Positions 37,840 to 46,858 are shown, numbered from the stretch's first letter. The stretch is DNA of 60,538 nt from Candidatus Electryonea clarkiae (GCA_030765455.1 JAVCCM010000038.1:1-60538), one strand, 5' to 3'. Program-made: numbers and translations. The notes: generated by a model not told the origin, from the sequence alone.

Positions 37840-38208
37840 TAACTATTTGATATTATTAACACAATGGATTCCAGGAGACAGCAATTGGATGTCTGGTTGA
37901 AAGGGTCTTCCTGAGAGCCAAGTGAATAGATTTAAAAAGGTCTTGAAGAAAAGAATGTGTGGTTTAAAAGGTTGGTGAGTCAGCCCTCAGTCAGATAATG
38001 CCTCGAGGGAAAGGGAAATCTCAGTTTTCTAATTGACTTTGCTTATCATGGATGTCCCTTTTATTCCCCAGTATTGAAGATATTGATACTTATTTTCAGA
38101 GAGACAATCGATTCCGAAACAACCTATCACTCTGAAAGGCGCATAAACACATGGCTCAACCCGAAGGTGGTGCACTCGCCAGAGAATCTTGGCAGAAAGA
38201 TTTAACAA

Positions 38209-38310
38209 GCAATATATTGCTGATAATACGACGAATAATGCGATAATCAGCAATATATTACGTATTATGAATTATGGGTTGACTTTCAGTATAATCGGCA
38301 ATATATTACG
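38209..38310 (+). promoter_or_regulatory. hipBA promoter with repeated operator sites
   Basis: The promoter is TTGACT (38279-38284), 17 bases, TATATT (38302-38307). Related operator-like units lie at 38209-38220 (perfect palindrome GCAATATATTGC), 38242-38262 and 38291-38310, each containing GCAATATATT; the last overlaps the -10 box. A short GATAATCGGCAA remnant follows at 38331. HipB proteins repress their own operon through such repeated sites. Confidence 0.65.
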
Positions 38311-38345
38311 TGTTAAATCCCATAAAGGAGGATAATCGGCAACAA

Positions 38346-38714
38346 ATGGCTTATAAGGTTAATCTTTCGATAGCAACGAGTAATCAGATTGAAACTGCTC
38401 TGTGCAAGCGCTTGGAAGCGATAAGGCTTTCCCGCAATATAACACAGGAGCAACTTGCTGAGGACTCTGGTGTTTCCCTAAGAACTATAGGTAGGCTCGA
38501 GAAGGGTCAAGGAGTATCTCTGGACACTTTCATTCGTGTCCTGACGGCGTTGAGAATCCAGCACAACCTCGAAGCTTTGCTGCCGGACCCTGCAATAAGG
38601 CCAATCGAGCGAGTTGGAATCGGTGAGGCAGAACGTAGGCGCGCAAGACCAATTGCTGAACGTCATGAACCTACAGCATGGGCGTGGGGTGACGGAGAAG
38701 ACGACGATGAATAA
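38346..38714 (+). CDS. hipB: HipB-type antitoxin (XRE family)
   Basis: ATG 38346 is preceded by AAAGGAGG (spacing somewhat long); an in-frame GTG at 38310 is less likely because it overlaps the promoter. The 122-residue protein has a classical XRE helix-turn-helix (residues 22-75: ALCKRLEAIRLSRNITQEQL, SGVSLRTIGRLEKGQG). It ends in an acidic, Arg-rich tail (ERRRARPIAERHEP). It should bind the repeated operators just upstream and neutralise HipA. The stop overlaps the hipA start by 8 bases. Confidence 0.85.
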   Translation: MAYKVNLSIATSNQIETALCKRLEAIRLSRNITQEQLAEDSGVSLRTIGRLEKGQGVSLDTFIRVLTALRIQHNLEALLPDPAIRPIERVGIGEAERRRARPIAERHEPTAWAWGDGEDDDE

Positions 38715-40008
38715 TGATGCAAAAGTTATGCTTTGGGGTAGTCTTATTGGTGCCGTCACCTGGCTTGAAGACCGGGAGATAGGTGTCTTTCAGTACTCGC
38801 CTGAATTCTTGGAAAGTGGTATCGAGCTATCCCCATTTACAATGCCTCCTGATGAATTCCCATACGAGTTCCCGGCACTTGCACGGAACACTTTCAAGGG
38901 ATTGCCTGGAATGCTTGCTGACTGCCTGCCAGACAAATACGGTAATGCGATCATTGACGCCTGGCTTGCGTCGCAAGGACGTAACACGACTAGTTTTCAT
39001 CCGGTTGAACGTCTCTGCTATGTCGGTAGCCGTGGTATGGGGGCGCTCGAGTTTGAGCCAGCCACGCTCGGACCACCGAAAAGCAAACGCACCGTTGAGG
39101 TAGCAAGTTTAGTCGAACTCGCCAACCAGATTCTCGATGAGCGTGCCAGCCTTGGTGGCGTGCTCTCTGGTGGCGATGACCGTGAGGAAATCAACGACAT
39201 ATTACGCGTTGGCACGTCGGCCGGTGGTGCAAGGGCGAAGGCAATTCTGGCCTGGAATCCAGCAACCGGAGAATTCCGTTCGGGCCAAGTTGATGCTGGA
39301 GCAGGCTTCGAGTATTGGCTGATGAAGTTTGATGGGATTTCCAGCATCACAGATACGGAGATAGCAACTCCGAAGGGTTACGGAAAGATAGAGTACGCCT
39401 ATCACTTGATGGCCCGCGAAGCTGGCATCGAAATGACGGCCTGCTGCCTTCATCATGAAGGTGGACGAAGCCATTTCATGACAAAGCGGTTTGATCGGAC
39501 AAAGCGGGGGGGGAAGCTTCACATGCAATCTCTTGGAGCTCTCGCCCACTTCGATTACAAGCAACCGGCGAGTTATTCCTATGAGCAGGCGATCGAGATT
39601 ATCCAACGACTGGCTATTCCTCGAAAGGACGTGGATCAACAAGTGTTGCGAGCTTTCTTCAACGTAGTTGGTCGCAACTGTGATGATCATGTTAAGAACA
39701 TTTCTTTCCTCATGAACCGACGAGGTGAATGGTCGCTCTCACCTGCTTTCGACGTTTTATTCGCTTGGAATCCCACGGGTCCATGGACGAGCAGACACCA
39801 GATGAGCGTCAACGGAAAACGAGAGGGTTTCATGAGAGAGGACCTGCTAACACTTGCTGGTACAGCTGGAATTAAGAAGGGACGCGCTAATCAAATGCTG
39901 GATCGCGTTATTGAAACAGTGCGCCGCTGGTCTGATTTCGCAACGGAAGCAGGAGTTTCCGATAAACGCATCAGTGAAATCCAACGCAACCAACTCACAG
40001 AGCTATGA
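38707..40008 (+). CDS. hipA: HipA family kinase toxin
   Basis: The start ATG 38707 lies inside the hipB end. The 433-residue protein has the N-subdomain beginning MLWGSLIGAVTWLEDREIG, the P-loop-like VGTSAGGARAKA (V168-A179), the catalytic N-x-D-D-H-x-K-N segment NCDDHVKNISF (N324, D326, D327, K330, N331), and LSPAFDVLFAW, the metal-binding Asp. HipA phosphorylates Glu-tRNA synthetase or related targets and induces dormancy. The region is GC-rich for this window (35 of 60 bases are G or C at 39181-39240), which suggests horizontal transfer. Confidence 0.92.
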   Translation: MNNDAKVMLWGSLIGAVTWLEDREIGVFQYSPEFLESGIELSPFTMPPDEFPYEFPALARNTFKGLPGMLADCLPDKYGNAIIDAWLASQGRNTTSFHPVERLCYVGSRGMGALEFEPATLGPPKSKRTVEVASLVELANQILDERASLGGVLSGGDDREEINDILRVGTSAGGARAKAILAWNPATGEFRSGQVDAGAGFEYWLMKFDGISSITDTEIATPKGYGKIEYAYHLMAREAGIEMTACCLHHEGGRSHFMTKRFDRTKRGGKLHMQSLGALAHFDYKQPASYSYEQAIEIIQRLAIPRKDVDQQVLRAFFNVVGRNCDDHVKNISFLMNRRGEWSLSPAFDVLFAWNPTGPWTSRHQMSVNGKREGFMREDLLTLAGTAGIKKGRANQMLDRVIETVRRWSDFATEAGVSDKRISEIQRNQLTEL

Positions 40009-40230
40009 TAATAATATTGGTATGAAGCAAAGATTCTGACTACTGAGTGGAAGGTGATTAGGAAACTGGAGGTGACAGAATGCAGCACGGATACACCGTC
40101 TAGATCTACCAAAGTGTGATTACCCCCGCGAAGCTTTGAATTATAGGTCATATTTAAGGACGTTCATCAAAGGTGCTAACCATATTAGAAAAATCAATTT
40201 AAATCCACTTGGGATTTCGGGGGGATTTCA
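40009..40230. other. Intergenic stretch after hipA
   Basis: No open frame of substance. Composition changes from the GC-rich hipA to AT-rich sequence. No terminator with a U-run is obvious. Confidence 0.4.
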
Positions 40231-40385
40231 GGGGGCAGTATATCTATTTCGATGGGTGACCCTGCTGGTTTAACAGCAGGATTTATCAATATAGCAAAAT
40301 CGCACATCAATTTCTATTGACAATCTAAATGATTCATTGTCTAATTGTATAATAAATCCGGATATCAACGCTATCCGGGGCACCC
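40231..40385 (+). repeat. Repeats R3 (partial) and R1 copy a
   Basis: 40231-40252 resembles the start of R3 (GGGGGCAGTATATCTATTTC). 40254-40385 is R1: GACCCTGCTGGTTTAACAGC at the left end, ending in the hairpin GGATATCAACGCTATCC and CACCC. R1 stops exactly where the second mutS2 3' end begins. Confidence 0.8.
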
Positions 40386-40596
40386 GCGCCCTAAGAAATA
40401 TGGTGAAGGAAATGCTTAATGAAAACCCAAATATCACCGGTTCCCGTGACGGCAGACCAGAAGAAGGCGGATTTGGGGTTACGATAATAGAAATGAATTG
40501 ATTAACAAGTGCTCTATACTGTTTCGGTGAGAGTAACCAATATTATTCTCTTTAAGCTGTTTAATTTGTGTCATTCCTGCGAAGGCAGGAATCCAG
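40386..40596 (+). pseudogene. Detached second copy of the mutS2 3' end
   Basis: Translates as the last 37 residues of the MutS2 Smr domain with three substitutions (Leu to Met, Lys to Glu, final Lys to Asn) and ends with a stop at 40498-40500. It has no start or upstream domain. Five of the eight differences from copy A are synonymous, as expected if the copy came from a functional mutS2 allele rather than from neutral decay. The homology continues into the flank. Confidence 0.85.
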
Positions 40597-40649
40597 AGTG
40601 TTAATAATATCAAATAGTTACTGGATTCCTGCCTTCGCAGGAATGACAC
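40568..40649. repeat. Palindromic repeat (GTGTCATTCC ... GGAATGACAC)
   Basis: Arms of 29 bases at 40568-40596 and 40621-40649 are perfect inverted repeats, each itself palindromic in the middle (CCTGCGAAGGCAGG). The 24-base interior is the reverse complement of the interior found beside copy A at 37840-37862. Confidence 0.9.
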
Positions 40650-40722
40650 GTTGGATTGATTTGACATGTTATTATACAACAACATAGTGACAATTGTAAT
40701 TGATCTAACAAAACAGCTACGA

Positions 40723-43110
40723 TTATTTCAGTACTGTCACTTTCCGTGACAAGTTGTATCCACCGCTGTTAAGTCCTATAAAATAATTTCCCGAAGCGAC
40801 AGGATAATTATTCGAATCCTTACCATCCCAGTGGATTACGTAATTACCCGGTAATGTAAAGTCCTCGTATAGTATATTGACCTCTTTTCCAAGAATGTCG
40901 TAAACAGTAATTCTCGAAAATGAAGCAAAGGGTAATGTGTATCCTATATTCGTAATAGAATTGAAGGGATTCGGAAAGGCAGGATCTAATGAGATATAAT
41001 ATTCATCTGGTATATTGGATTTAGCATTAACAGTCAAAGCTTCAGATAAATCATAAACACCGATAGTATTTGTTTCTGCTATATATGCAATTGATTCATT
41101 TACATCAATTTGTGTAGCTAAACCATATCGTTCATAATAACCGGATTCAGCCGGATTTCCCGGATCACTGATATCGAAAACTTGTATTACAAATAGATCG
41201 GTATAAATTGGTTCGACTTTTTGAGATATTATCACCAGATTTTCTCCCACATGCTTCATATCTTTAGGAATTCCACGAAGTAAAATTGATTCTTCTTCCA
41301 ATTCCATAACTCCATTTTCACTAACCATTACATTGTATAAACGTCCTGGATTTCGCCGGTTTGATGGATAATGAGTGAAGTATAAATTCCCTTCATGATA
41401 CTCAATTTCTCTTTCTAGCACACCATATGGGTTATCACCCCACAGACGATCCAACTCTATGGGTTCAAATTGATTTTGTACGTCAATCAAAATTACTCCT
41501 CCACCAGAATGAGATTCGAATGAGCTTATAAAAAGCCAATCACCAAATGCTTCTAAATCGTATATGTCATAATCATGATGATTCAAATCAATAGCAGAGA
41601 TATATTCAGGTGTTGATAATTGTTCTATATCGAATAAATGAATATTTCTATTCCCGGTGGAGGCATAAGCAGTTGGATAGCCAATCTCCATAATTTTTCC
41701 AAATCTGCTATCTCTAAATCTGTCATCGATACAAGGATTATCAGGATCTGACATATTGATAATTATTAATCCGGGAAATTGATAAGCAATGTTTCCAAAG
41801 ATTTTGATGCTCCTGTTTTCAGGAATCCGGAATGAGTTACAACTTGTAGGAATTGAAGGATCTGTGATATTAAAGATAAACAAACTGTCCTTAATGTTCG
41901 AATATAGCTTATTACAAAAAGCATCAACAGAGACAACTCTCTTATCACTTATCCACATGCCACCAAGAGCATTCATATCATCATTATAGATTCGAAACCA
42001 ATTTGTAATATATGGGGCATATCCCAGGATTTTTGAATCATGATATAGCATCATTGCAGGACAAGACATATCGATTCTTCTTTGAAGTATGGGATTTGAG
42101 GGATCTGATACATCAAGGATTAGAATATAGCCTTCAGTCTCTGCATACTCATTATCAAGCTCATAACAATTAAGAAATACAGTGTCGCCTTTGACGGCCA
42201 TAGCATAGGAAGCAGACTCCATGGGATTCGGATCAGTGTAAAAGTTTATCGTTTCAGGATTCATAGGGTCTGAAATATCAACAGTTAATAAAAAGCCATC
42301 CCAAGCGGTATTTATAAAAGCAATAGAGTCTTTCAGCACTAATTCAATCCAAGCTCTCCCCCAAGATTCCAATATTCCCATTTGTTCAGGATGCTCTGGT
42401 TCACTGATGTCGAAAATCCTAAGAGCTGAATCTCTACCTATTCGTCCGCCTCGTAAAAAAACTGCAGCGTAATTCCCTGAGACAGATATTTCTACAACAG
42501 TTAATGGATCAATTGTACCGGGCTGAATGGTGTCTAAGGATGTTCCTTCAGGCTCAAGCGGATTTGAGACATCGATAACTTTTAACAATTCCGGTCCATC
42601 TTCGTTCATGCCACCAACAATAAAAATTCGACCATCCTTATATTGGAGATCTTTGGTTATCATATTTTCGCATTCAATTGATGATAAGAAGTCAAGCTGC
42701 CCATTATCTGAAAGTTCAAAAACCTGCATTCCTTCAGGCCCTGCTGCCAGGTAAACATGATTATCATTCGCTGTTATTCCCTTGGCAATCCCGATTACCG
42801 GCTGATGTTCCACCTCTTCTGGATTTTCAGGATCTGAAATATCGATTACCCTGATCCCGTCATATCCACATGCCAACAGTGTAAAATCACCAGTTGCAGC
42901 CATGTCTTCAGCGTTAATCCAATAGTCAAATACACTTGCGATTCTACTGACATTCAAGCTGTCGAGAGTGTATGCCGGGAGGGTCAGGATTGAACAAAAG
43001 AGTAAAACTATTATATAAGAAGGAATGTGCCGGATATGCATCGCTTGAAGAGGACCCAGTTTCATAGAATCTGGGTTTCTTGTATAGAGGGATTCTTTTG
43101 ATTCAATCAT
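40723..43110 (-). CDS. LVIVD beta-propeller protein with T9SS-type sorting domain
   Basis: ATG 43110 follows GGAG by six bases and precedes a signal peptide region (HIPSYIIVLLFCSILTLPAYT). The 795-residue protein then has about eight repeats with the LVIVD pattern, each containing D-I-S-D-P-x-N-P (for example IRVIDISDPENPEE, LLTVDISDPMNPE, QVFDISDPGNPAES). These form a beta-propeller on the cell surface. The C-terminus is a sorting/FlgD-like domain (DPAFPNPFNSITNIGYTLP, ITVYDILGKEVNIL, ASGNYFIGLNSGGYNLSRKV). Ligand unknown. Confidence 0.85.
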   Translation of the reverse strand: MIESKESLYTRNPDSMKLGPLQAMHIRHIPSYIIVLLFCSILTLPAYTLDSLNVSRIASVFDYWINAEDMAATGDFTLLACGYDGIRVIDISDPENPEEVEHQPVIGIAKGITANDNHVYLAAGPEGMQVFELSDNGQLDFLSSIECENMITKDLQYKDGRIFIVGGMNEDGPELLKVIDVSNPLEPEGTSLDTIQPGTIDPLTVVEISVSGNYAAVFLRGGRIGRDSALRIFDISEPEHPEQMGILESWGRAWIELVLKDSIAFINTAWDGFLLTVDISDPMNPETINFYTDPNPMESASYAMAVKGDTVFLNCYELDNEYAETEGYILILDVSDPSNPILQRRIDMSCPAMMLYHDSKILGYAPYITNWFRIYNDDMNALGGMWISDKRVVSVDAFCNKLYSNIKDSLFIFNITDPSIPTSCNSFRIPENRSIKIFGNIAYQFPGLIIINMSDPDNPCIDDRFRDSRFGKIMEIGYPTAYASTGNRNIHLFDIEQLSTPEYISAIDLNHHDYDIYDLEAFGDWLFISSFESHSGGGVILIDVQNQFEPIELDRLWGDNPYGVLEREIEYHEGNLYFTHYPSNRRNPGRLYNVMVSENGVMELEEESILLRGIPKDMKHVGENLVIISQKVEPIYTDLFVIQVFDISDPGNPAESGYYERYGLATQIDVNESIAYIAETNTIGVYDLSEALTVNAKSNIPDEYYISLDPAFPNPFNSITNIGYTLPFASFSRITVYDILGKEVNILYEDFTLPGNYVIHWDGKDSNNYPVASGNYFIGLNSGGYNLSRKVTVLK

Positions 43111-43315
43111 TTGTAACTCCGATTTTATCTGAGCAAATATCAATTGTGATTACTGAATTTTCCCAATTTAATCTATTATTCTATTTATAGTGAAAGCCCG
43201 AGATTGACAGTCTCTCGAATCAGATGAATCAATGTACCATTTGAGATTACACAAATTAAAAACTGGATAGTAGTGCTCTAAATATAACAATAAAAAAACT
43301 ATTAAAAAACAATCC

Positions 43316-43510
43316 GCTAAAAAAAATCAACTGGTGATGATCTGCTTCCTCGCGAGATTGTAAAACGGTATTAAGAGATACATTAAATTATGAAATTGCC
43401 TTTATATAATGGCAACTAATTATTTAGAAATCCCCCGGAATACTGTGCTTCCGGGCTAAACAACTACGTTGATCTTATTGCGAGAAGAATGTTTCAGGTT
43501 ACTGTTAGAC
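43316..43510 (+). repeat. Repeat R2 copy a
   Basis: Direct repeat of 46661-46858, sharing ATCAACTGGTGATGATCTGC at the left and CTACGTTGATCTTATTGCGA near the right, with scattered substitutions. It abuts R1 copy b without a gap. Confidence 0.85.
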
Positions 43511-43638
43511 GGGTGGCCTGCTGGATTAACAGCAGGATTTATCAATCTAGCATAATTGCACATCAATTTCTACCGGTAACTACGTGATTCATTGTCTAAT
43601 CTTATAATAAACCCGGATATCAAAGATCTCCGGGTCAG
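43511..43638 (+). repeat. Repeat R1 copy b
   Basis: Left end GGGTGGCCTGCTGGATTAAC, right end hairpin of the CCCGGATATC...CCGGGTC type. Same orientation as R1 copies at 40254 and 46528. It ends about 30 bases from the racemase-dipeptidase stop codon. Confidence 0.85.
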
Positions 43639-43670
43639 CTGTCGTCGTAATCCAATGTTAATAGAATTGT

Positions 43671-45410
43671 TCATGCTTCAATGATGCCATATATGGCGTG
43701 GTCTTTCCCTTTTTCTACAGCCCATGCAATATTTCCGTAATCAAAATGCCAGTACTCTTTAATATCGACCACAAAATCTTCTTCTTCAAAAAGACCAATT
43801 AGCAATTTCCGATTCTTTTTCGCTTCAGGGGTGATATAAGGATGATAAGGGTAACATTTATCATTAAGGTTGATTTTTAGTCCATCATTTGTTCCAAAAC
43901 GCATAACACAATCATTTTTCAAATCATATATCAGAGCATCAACAGCCCCACCCGTTGAATGAGTGGATTTACTTGGGGGGGCAATAAAGTATGAAACGAG
44001 TTCTTCAATTTCTTCTATTTCTTTTTTGGGATATTCTTTCTTTAATGACTCTACCCTTTTCTCCCATAAAAGTCGTTGATGCTCAAAAGATCTCCAAACA
44101 GACCGGATTATTAATGTTTTGTCTTCCCCGTCCAAACGTTTGCTTATTCTTCCGATTTTATCAAAAACAGATTCTCTAACCATATATTTATATTCTTTTT
44201 TAATTGATGGTTCATACATTAAATTAAATCCTGAAGTTTTTAGACTGATTAATGGAGAATTGTTTTCTTTGATGAACTTAGTTGGTAGATGTTGCACATG
44301 CCTGCGATATTTTTGCTCAACCGTTTCGCAATATTCTTGAGCACTCACTCGGTCACTTGATACTTCATTTACATAGGGAGAGGTCATCGCTGAAAGCAAG
44401 GCTCCGTAATTCAGGTCAAACTTTAATTCGTCTCCTACGTTTAAGTCAATCCCCTTTGTATCAACAATGATATGGTCACTGCTTGCTCCAAGGATTTCGA
44501 CATCTGTTCTGGGAGTGAGTCCAGAGACCAGAACATCCTGTAATCCGACACCCAGGATGGCCCGTCGTATGTCGCCGCGATCCTGAAACTCAGGAACATT
44601 TCCAAATGCATCCTGGCCAACCGCTCCATAGGGTACAGATGACTTTATTTTTGATTCAATAACTTCTGATACCAGTGCAAACGCATCCGTGTACAGCCCG
44701 GGGATGGGTTTTCTGTTGAGGGTTTCTCTTCCCAAATATATTGATTCACCCAACCTCAAGTTATTGATTCTACCGACATCCTGTGTGGATGTGAACCAGT
44801 CATAATTTGCCGAGTTGCCGCCAGAAACAATCTCCAAATTCAGTCCGAATTTGTCTTCAACATCTTTCGTGATTGAAGACAAACATTCCATTTTTTCATC
44901 ATCGGGTTTGACGCCTCCCAAACATGCCAAATTTGTCCCGATTCCAATAAGCTCAATGTTTTCAAGCTCCAATACCTGTTTAACGGTGCTATTTAAATCC
45001 GATGGTATCAATCCTTCTCGCAAATCTCCCAGTTCTACCATTAAAACAATTTTATGGAAACGATCACAATCAATGGCGTATTTAGAGAGTCTCTTGATTA
45101 CGGTAAGGTCGGTGTTAAGACTCATATCAGCATATTTCACCACGGCTTCGGCTTGGCTCAGGCTGGGAGTCCTTAGTAGGAGAAACTGTGCCTGTACGCC
45201 AGCGTTACGCATTTTTCTGATATTTTCTATCCTTGAATCTGCCAGAATGTTAATTCCACTTTTCACCAAAACATCAGCGATATAAGGGTTTCCGCAAACC
45301 ACCTTTGTCACCCCGATAACATCAATGCCTTTTGAACCATATAAGTCCTTTAACGCTTTAGCATTATGGGCAATTTTTTTAAAGTTCATTTCAATTCTTG
45401 GGGTTAGCAT
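43671..45410 (-). CDS. Fold-III PLP racemase fused to a VanX-like D-Ala-D-Ala dipeptidase
   Basis: This 579-residue protein has no signal peptide. Residues 1-358 are an ornithine/alanine-racemase-type domain: GVTKVVCG with K36 as the PLP lysine, EIVSGGNSANYDW, and a C-terminal beta domain (DIRRAILGVGLQDVLVSGLT, VEILGASSDH, GDELKFDLNYGALL). Residues about 380-579 are a peptidase M15D/VanX domain: WRSFEHQ (R440), STHSTGGAVDAL (H484, D491), MRFGTNDG, and EYWHFDYGN (E552, H555), the full zinc and catalytic set. The protein could cleave a D,D-dipeptide and racemise a released D-amino acid. Its start overlaps the DUF1611 gene by 7 bases. Substrate specificity is inference. Confidence 0.85.
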   Translation of the reverse strand: MLTPRIEMNFKKIAHNAKALKDLYGSKGIDVIGVTKVVCGNPYIADVLVKSGINILADSRIENIRKMRNAGVQAQFLLLRTPSLSQAEAVVKYADMSLNTDLTVIKRLSKYAIDCDRFHKIVLMVELGDLREGLIPSDLNSTVKQVLELENIELIGIGTNLACLGGVKPDDEKMECLSSITKDVEDKFGLNLEIVSGGNSANYDWFTSTQDVGRINNLRLGESIYLGRETLNRKPIPGLYTDAFALVSEVIESKIKSSVPYGAVGQDAFGNVPEFQDRGDIRRAILGVGLQDVLVSGLTPRTDVEILGASSDHIIVDTKGIDLNVGDELKFDLNYGALLSAMTSPYVNEVSSDRVSAQEYCETVEQKYRRHVQHLPTKFIKENNSPLISLKTSGFNLMYEPSIKKEYKYMVRESVFDKIGRISKRLDGEDKTLIIRSVWRSFEHQRLLWEKRVESLKKEYPKKEIEEIEELVSYFIAPPSKSTHSTGGAVDALIYDLKNDCVMRFGTNDGLKINLNDKCYPYHPYITPEAKKNRKLLIGLFEEEDFVVDIKEYWHFDYGNIAWAVEKGKDHAIYGIIEA

Positions 45411-46480
45411 ATGCTGGATTTTCCTTTTTGCAGTTCCGGAAACATCTTGAATAAGGTTTCGACAAGTTTATCACAGCCAAACTTTAAAACATCTGTAGTC
45501 GGTAGTTCATATCTGGATTCATACTCATCAATCGTGTCTTTGACTTGAACATCAGTCATATCTTCATGGTTGATTGTGATGGCAATTACCTTCGATTTTG
45601 AGAATACTTCTATCAATTCGATCTCACTTTCAGGTGTGGGCATGGGTATGCTGGGATAATCACAATGATTTTTTCTTCCAGGCGGGTGCTGTAATATAAC
45701 CGCATCGGGTACAGAGCCTCTGACAATAGCGTGTGATGATGTATAAGCAGGATGACTTAGAGCACCTTGACCTTCTACAACAATAATATCAGGGCGCTCT
45801 CCTTTATTTGCATTTAGAATTGCATTTTCAACTTCTCCACTTGCAAAACCCGAACTTAAAACATCCACAACAACACCATACTTTGCACCCTGAAGCAAAC
45901 CAGTCTGACCGGTTGCAATAAATGCGGCATTCAGTCCTTCTTGTTTCAATGCTTCAACGAGTAATACCGCGGTTGTTCTTTTACCAACCGCACAATCTGT
46001 ACCTAACACCGTTATTACGGGAGTTTTGACCTTATGAATACGTCCGGAGAAATTATGCAAATACTTTCTCATCGGCGCTTTTCTCATATCATAGATTTGG
46101 ACGCCATATTCGTTTGCCTTTTGGATAAATTCTTTATCCTCAGTAAAAAATTCGGGCAAGCCGTTTATGATGTTCATCCCTTGTTTCATTGCTGAAAAGA
46201 TTATTCCTCTATCATAATGGTCAAGAAATGCAGTGATCGCCGCAATGCCATAGATGAAGTATTCAGGAACAAAGCCCAGGGTCTTGATGGCATCATCGTT
46301 ACTTCGGAATATCGGGATTCCATTTTTTATTCCATCAAGAAAATCTCCGGCATCAAGACCGGCCTTTGTACTATCAATAATTCCAAGAATCTGATACTTT
46401 TCCGAATGTCTGGCAAGCCCATTCGCAACCTTGCCATCTATCTTTCCAAATTCACCTTCGCAATATACTAATGCTTTCAT
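45404..46480 (-). CDS. DUF1611 protein (DgcN-type, possible D-amino acid N-acetyltransferase)
   Basis: This 358-residue protein has an N-terminal Rossmann part (KYQILGIIDSTKAGLDAGD) and a C-terminal P-loop domain with VLGTDCAVGKRTTA (the GKR-T loop), FIATGQTGLLQG and VVEGQGALSHPAY. This is the DUF1611 family, whose member DgcN is reported to N-acetylate D-glutamate. It is co-transcribed with the racemase-dipeptidase, which makes a D-amino acid substrate likely. The acetyl donor and amino acid are not shown by the sequence. Confidence 0.85.
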   Translation of the reverse strand: MKALVYCEGEFGKIDGKVANGLARHSEKYQILGIIDSTKAGLDAGDFLDGIKNGIPIFRSNDDAIKTLGFVPEYFIYGIAAITAFLDHYDRGIIFSAMKQGMNIINGLPEFFTEDKEFIQKANEYGVQIYDMRKAPMRKYLHNFSGRIHKVKTPVITVLGTDCAVGKRTTAVLLVEALKQEGLNAAFIATGQTGLLQGAKYGVVVDVLSSGFASGEVENAILNANKGERPDIIVVEGQGALSHPAYTSSHAIVRGSVPDAVILQHPPGRKNHCDYPSIPMPTPESEIELIEVFSKSKVIAITINHEDMTDVQVKDTIDEYESRYELPTTDVLKFGCDKLVETLFKMFPELQKGKSSIC

Positions 46481-46527
46481 AGTTTTTCTCCGATATGGTT
46501 TGATACCCTTAATATAGTACTGACGAC

Positions 46528-46658
46528 GGGCGACCCTGCTGGTTTAACAGCAGGGATTATCAATCTAACATAATTCCACAGCAATTTCTACTGGTAATCT
46601 ACGTGATTCATCGTCTTATTGTATAATAAACCTTGATATCAAAGCTATCCGGGTCACT
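46528..46658 (+). repeat. Repeat R1 copy c
   Basis: Matches R1 copies a and b (GACCCTGCTGGTTTAACAGC, then CTACGTGATTCATCGTCTTA and the terminal hairpin). It lies 48 bases upstream of the DUF1611 start and abuts R2 copy b. Confidence 0.85.
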
Positions 46659-46660
46659 CG

Positions 46661-46858
46661 TCGCTAAAGAATCAACTGGTGATGATCTGCTTCCCCGCAA
46701 GATTGTAAAAACGGTATCAAGAGATACATTAAATTATAAAATTGCTTTTAGATAATGGCAACTATTGATTAAGAAGTCCCCCAGAGATACGGTGTTTCCG
46801 GGCTATAAAACTACGTTGATCTTATTGCGAGAAAAAGGTTTCAGGTTAATGTTAGACA
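46661..46858 (+). repeat. Repeat R2 copy b
   Basis: Matches 43316-43510 in the same orientation. With R1 copies b and c it gives the order R2-R1-cassette-R1-R2. Confidence 0.85.

Noticed and set aside
40479..40685. 68-codon minus-strand frame with FLRRQESS-type peptide
   Set aside because: A well-known spurious translation of the GTGTCATTCC palindromic repeat.
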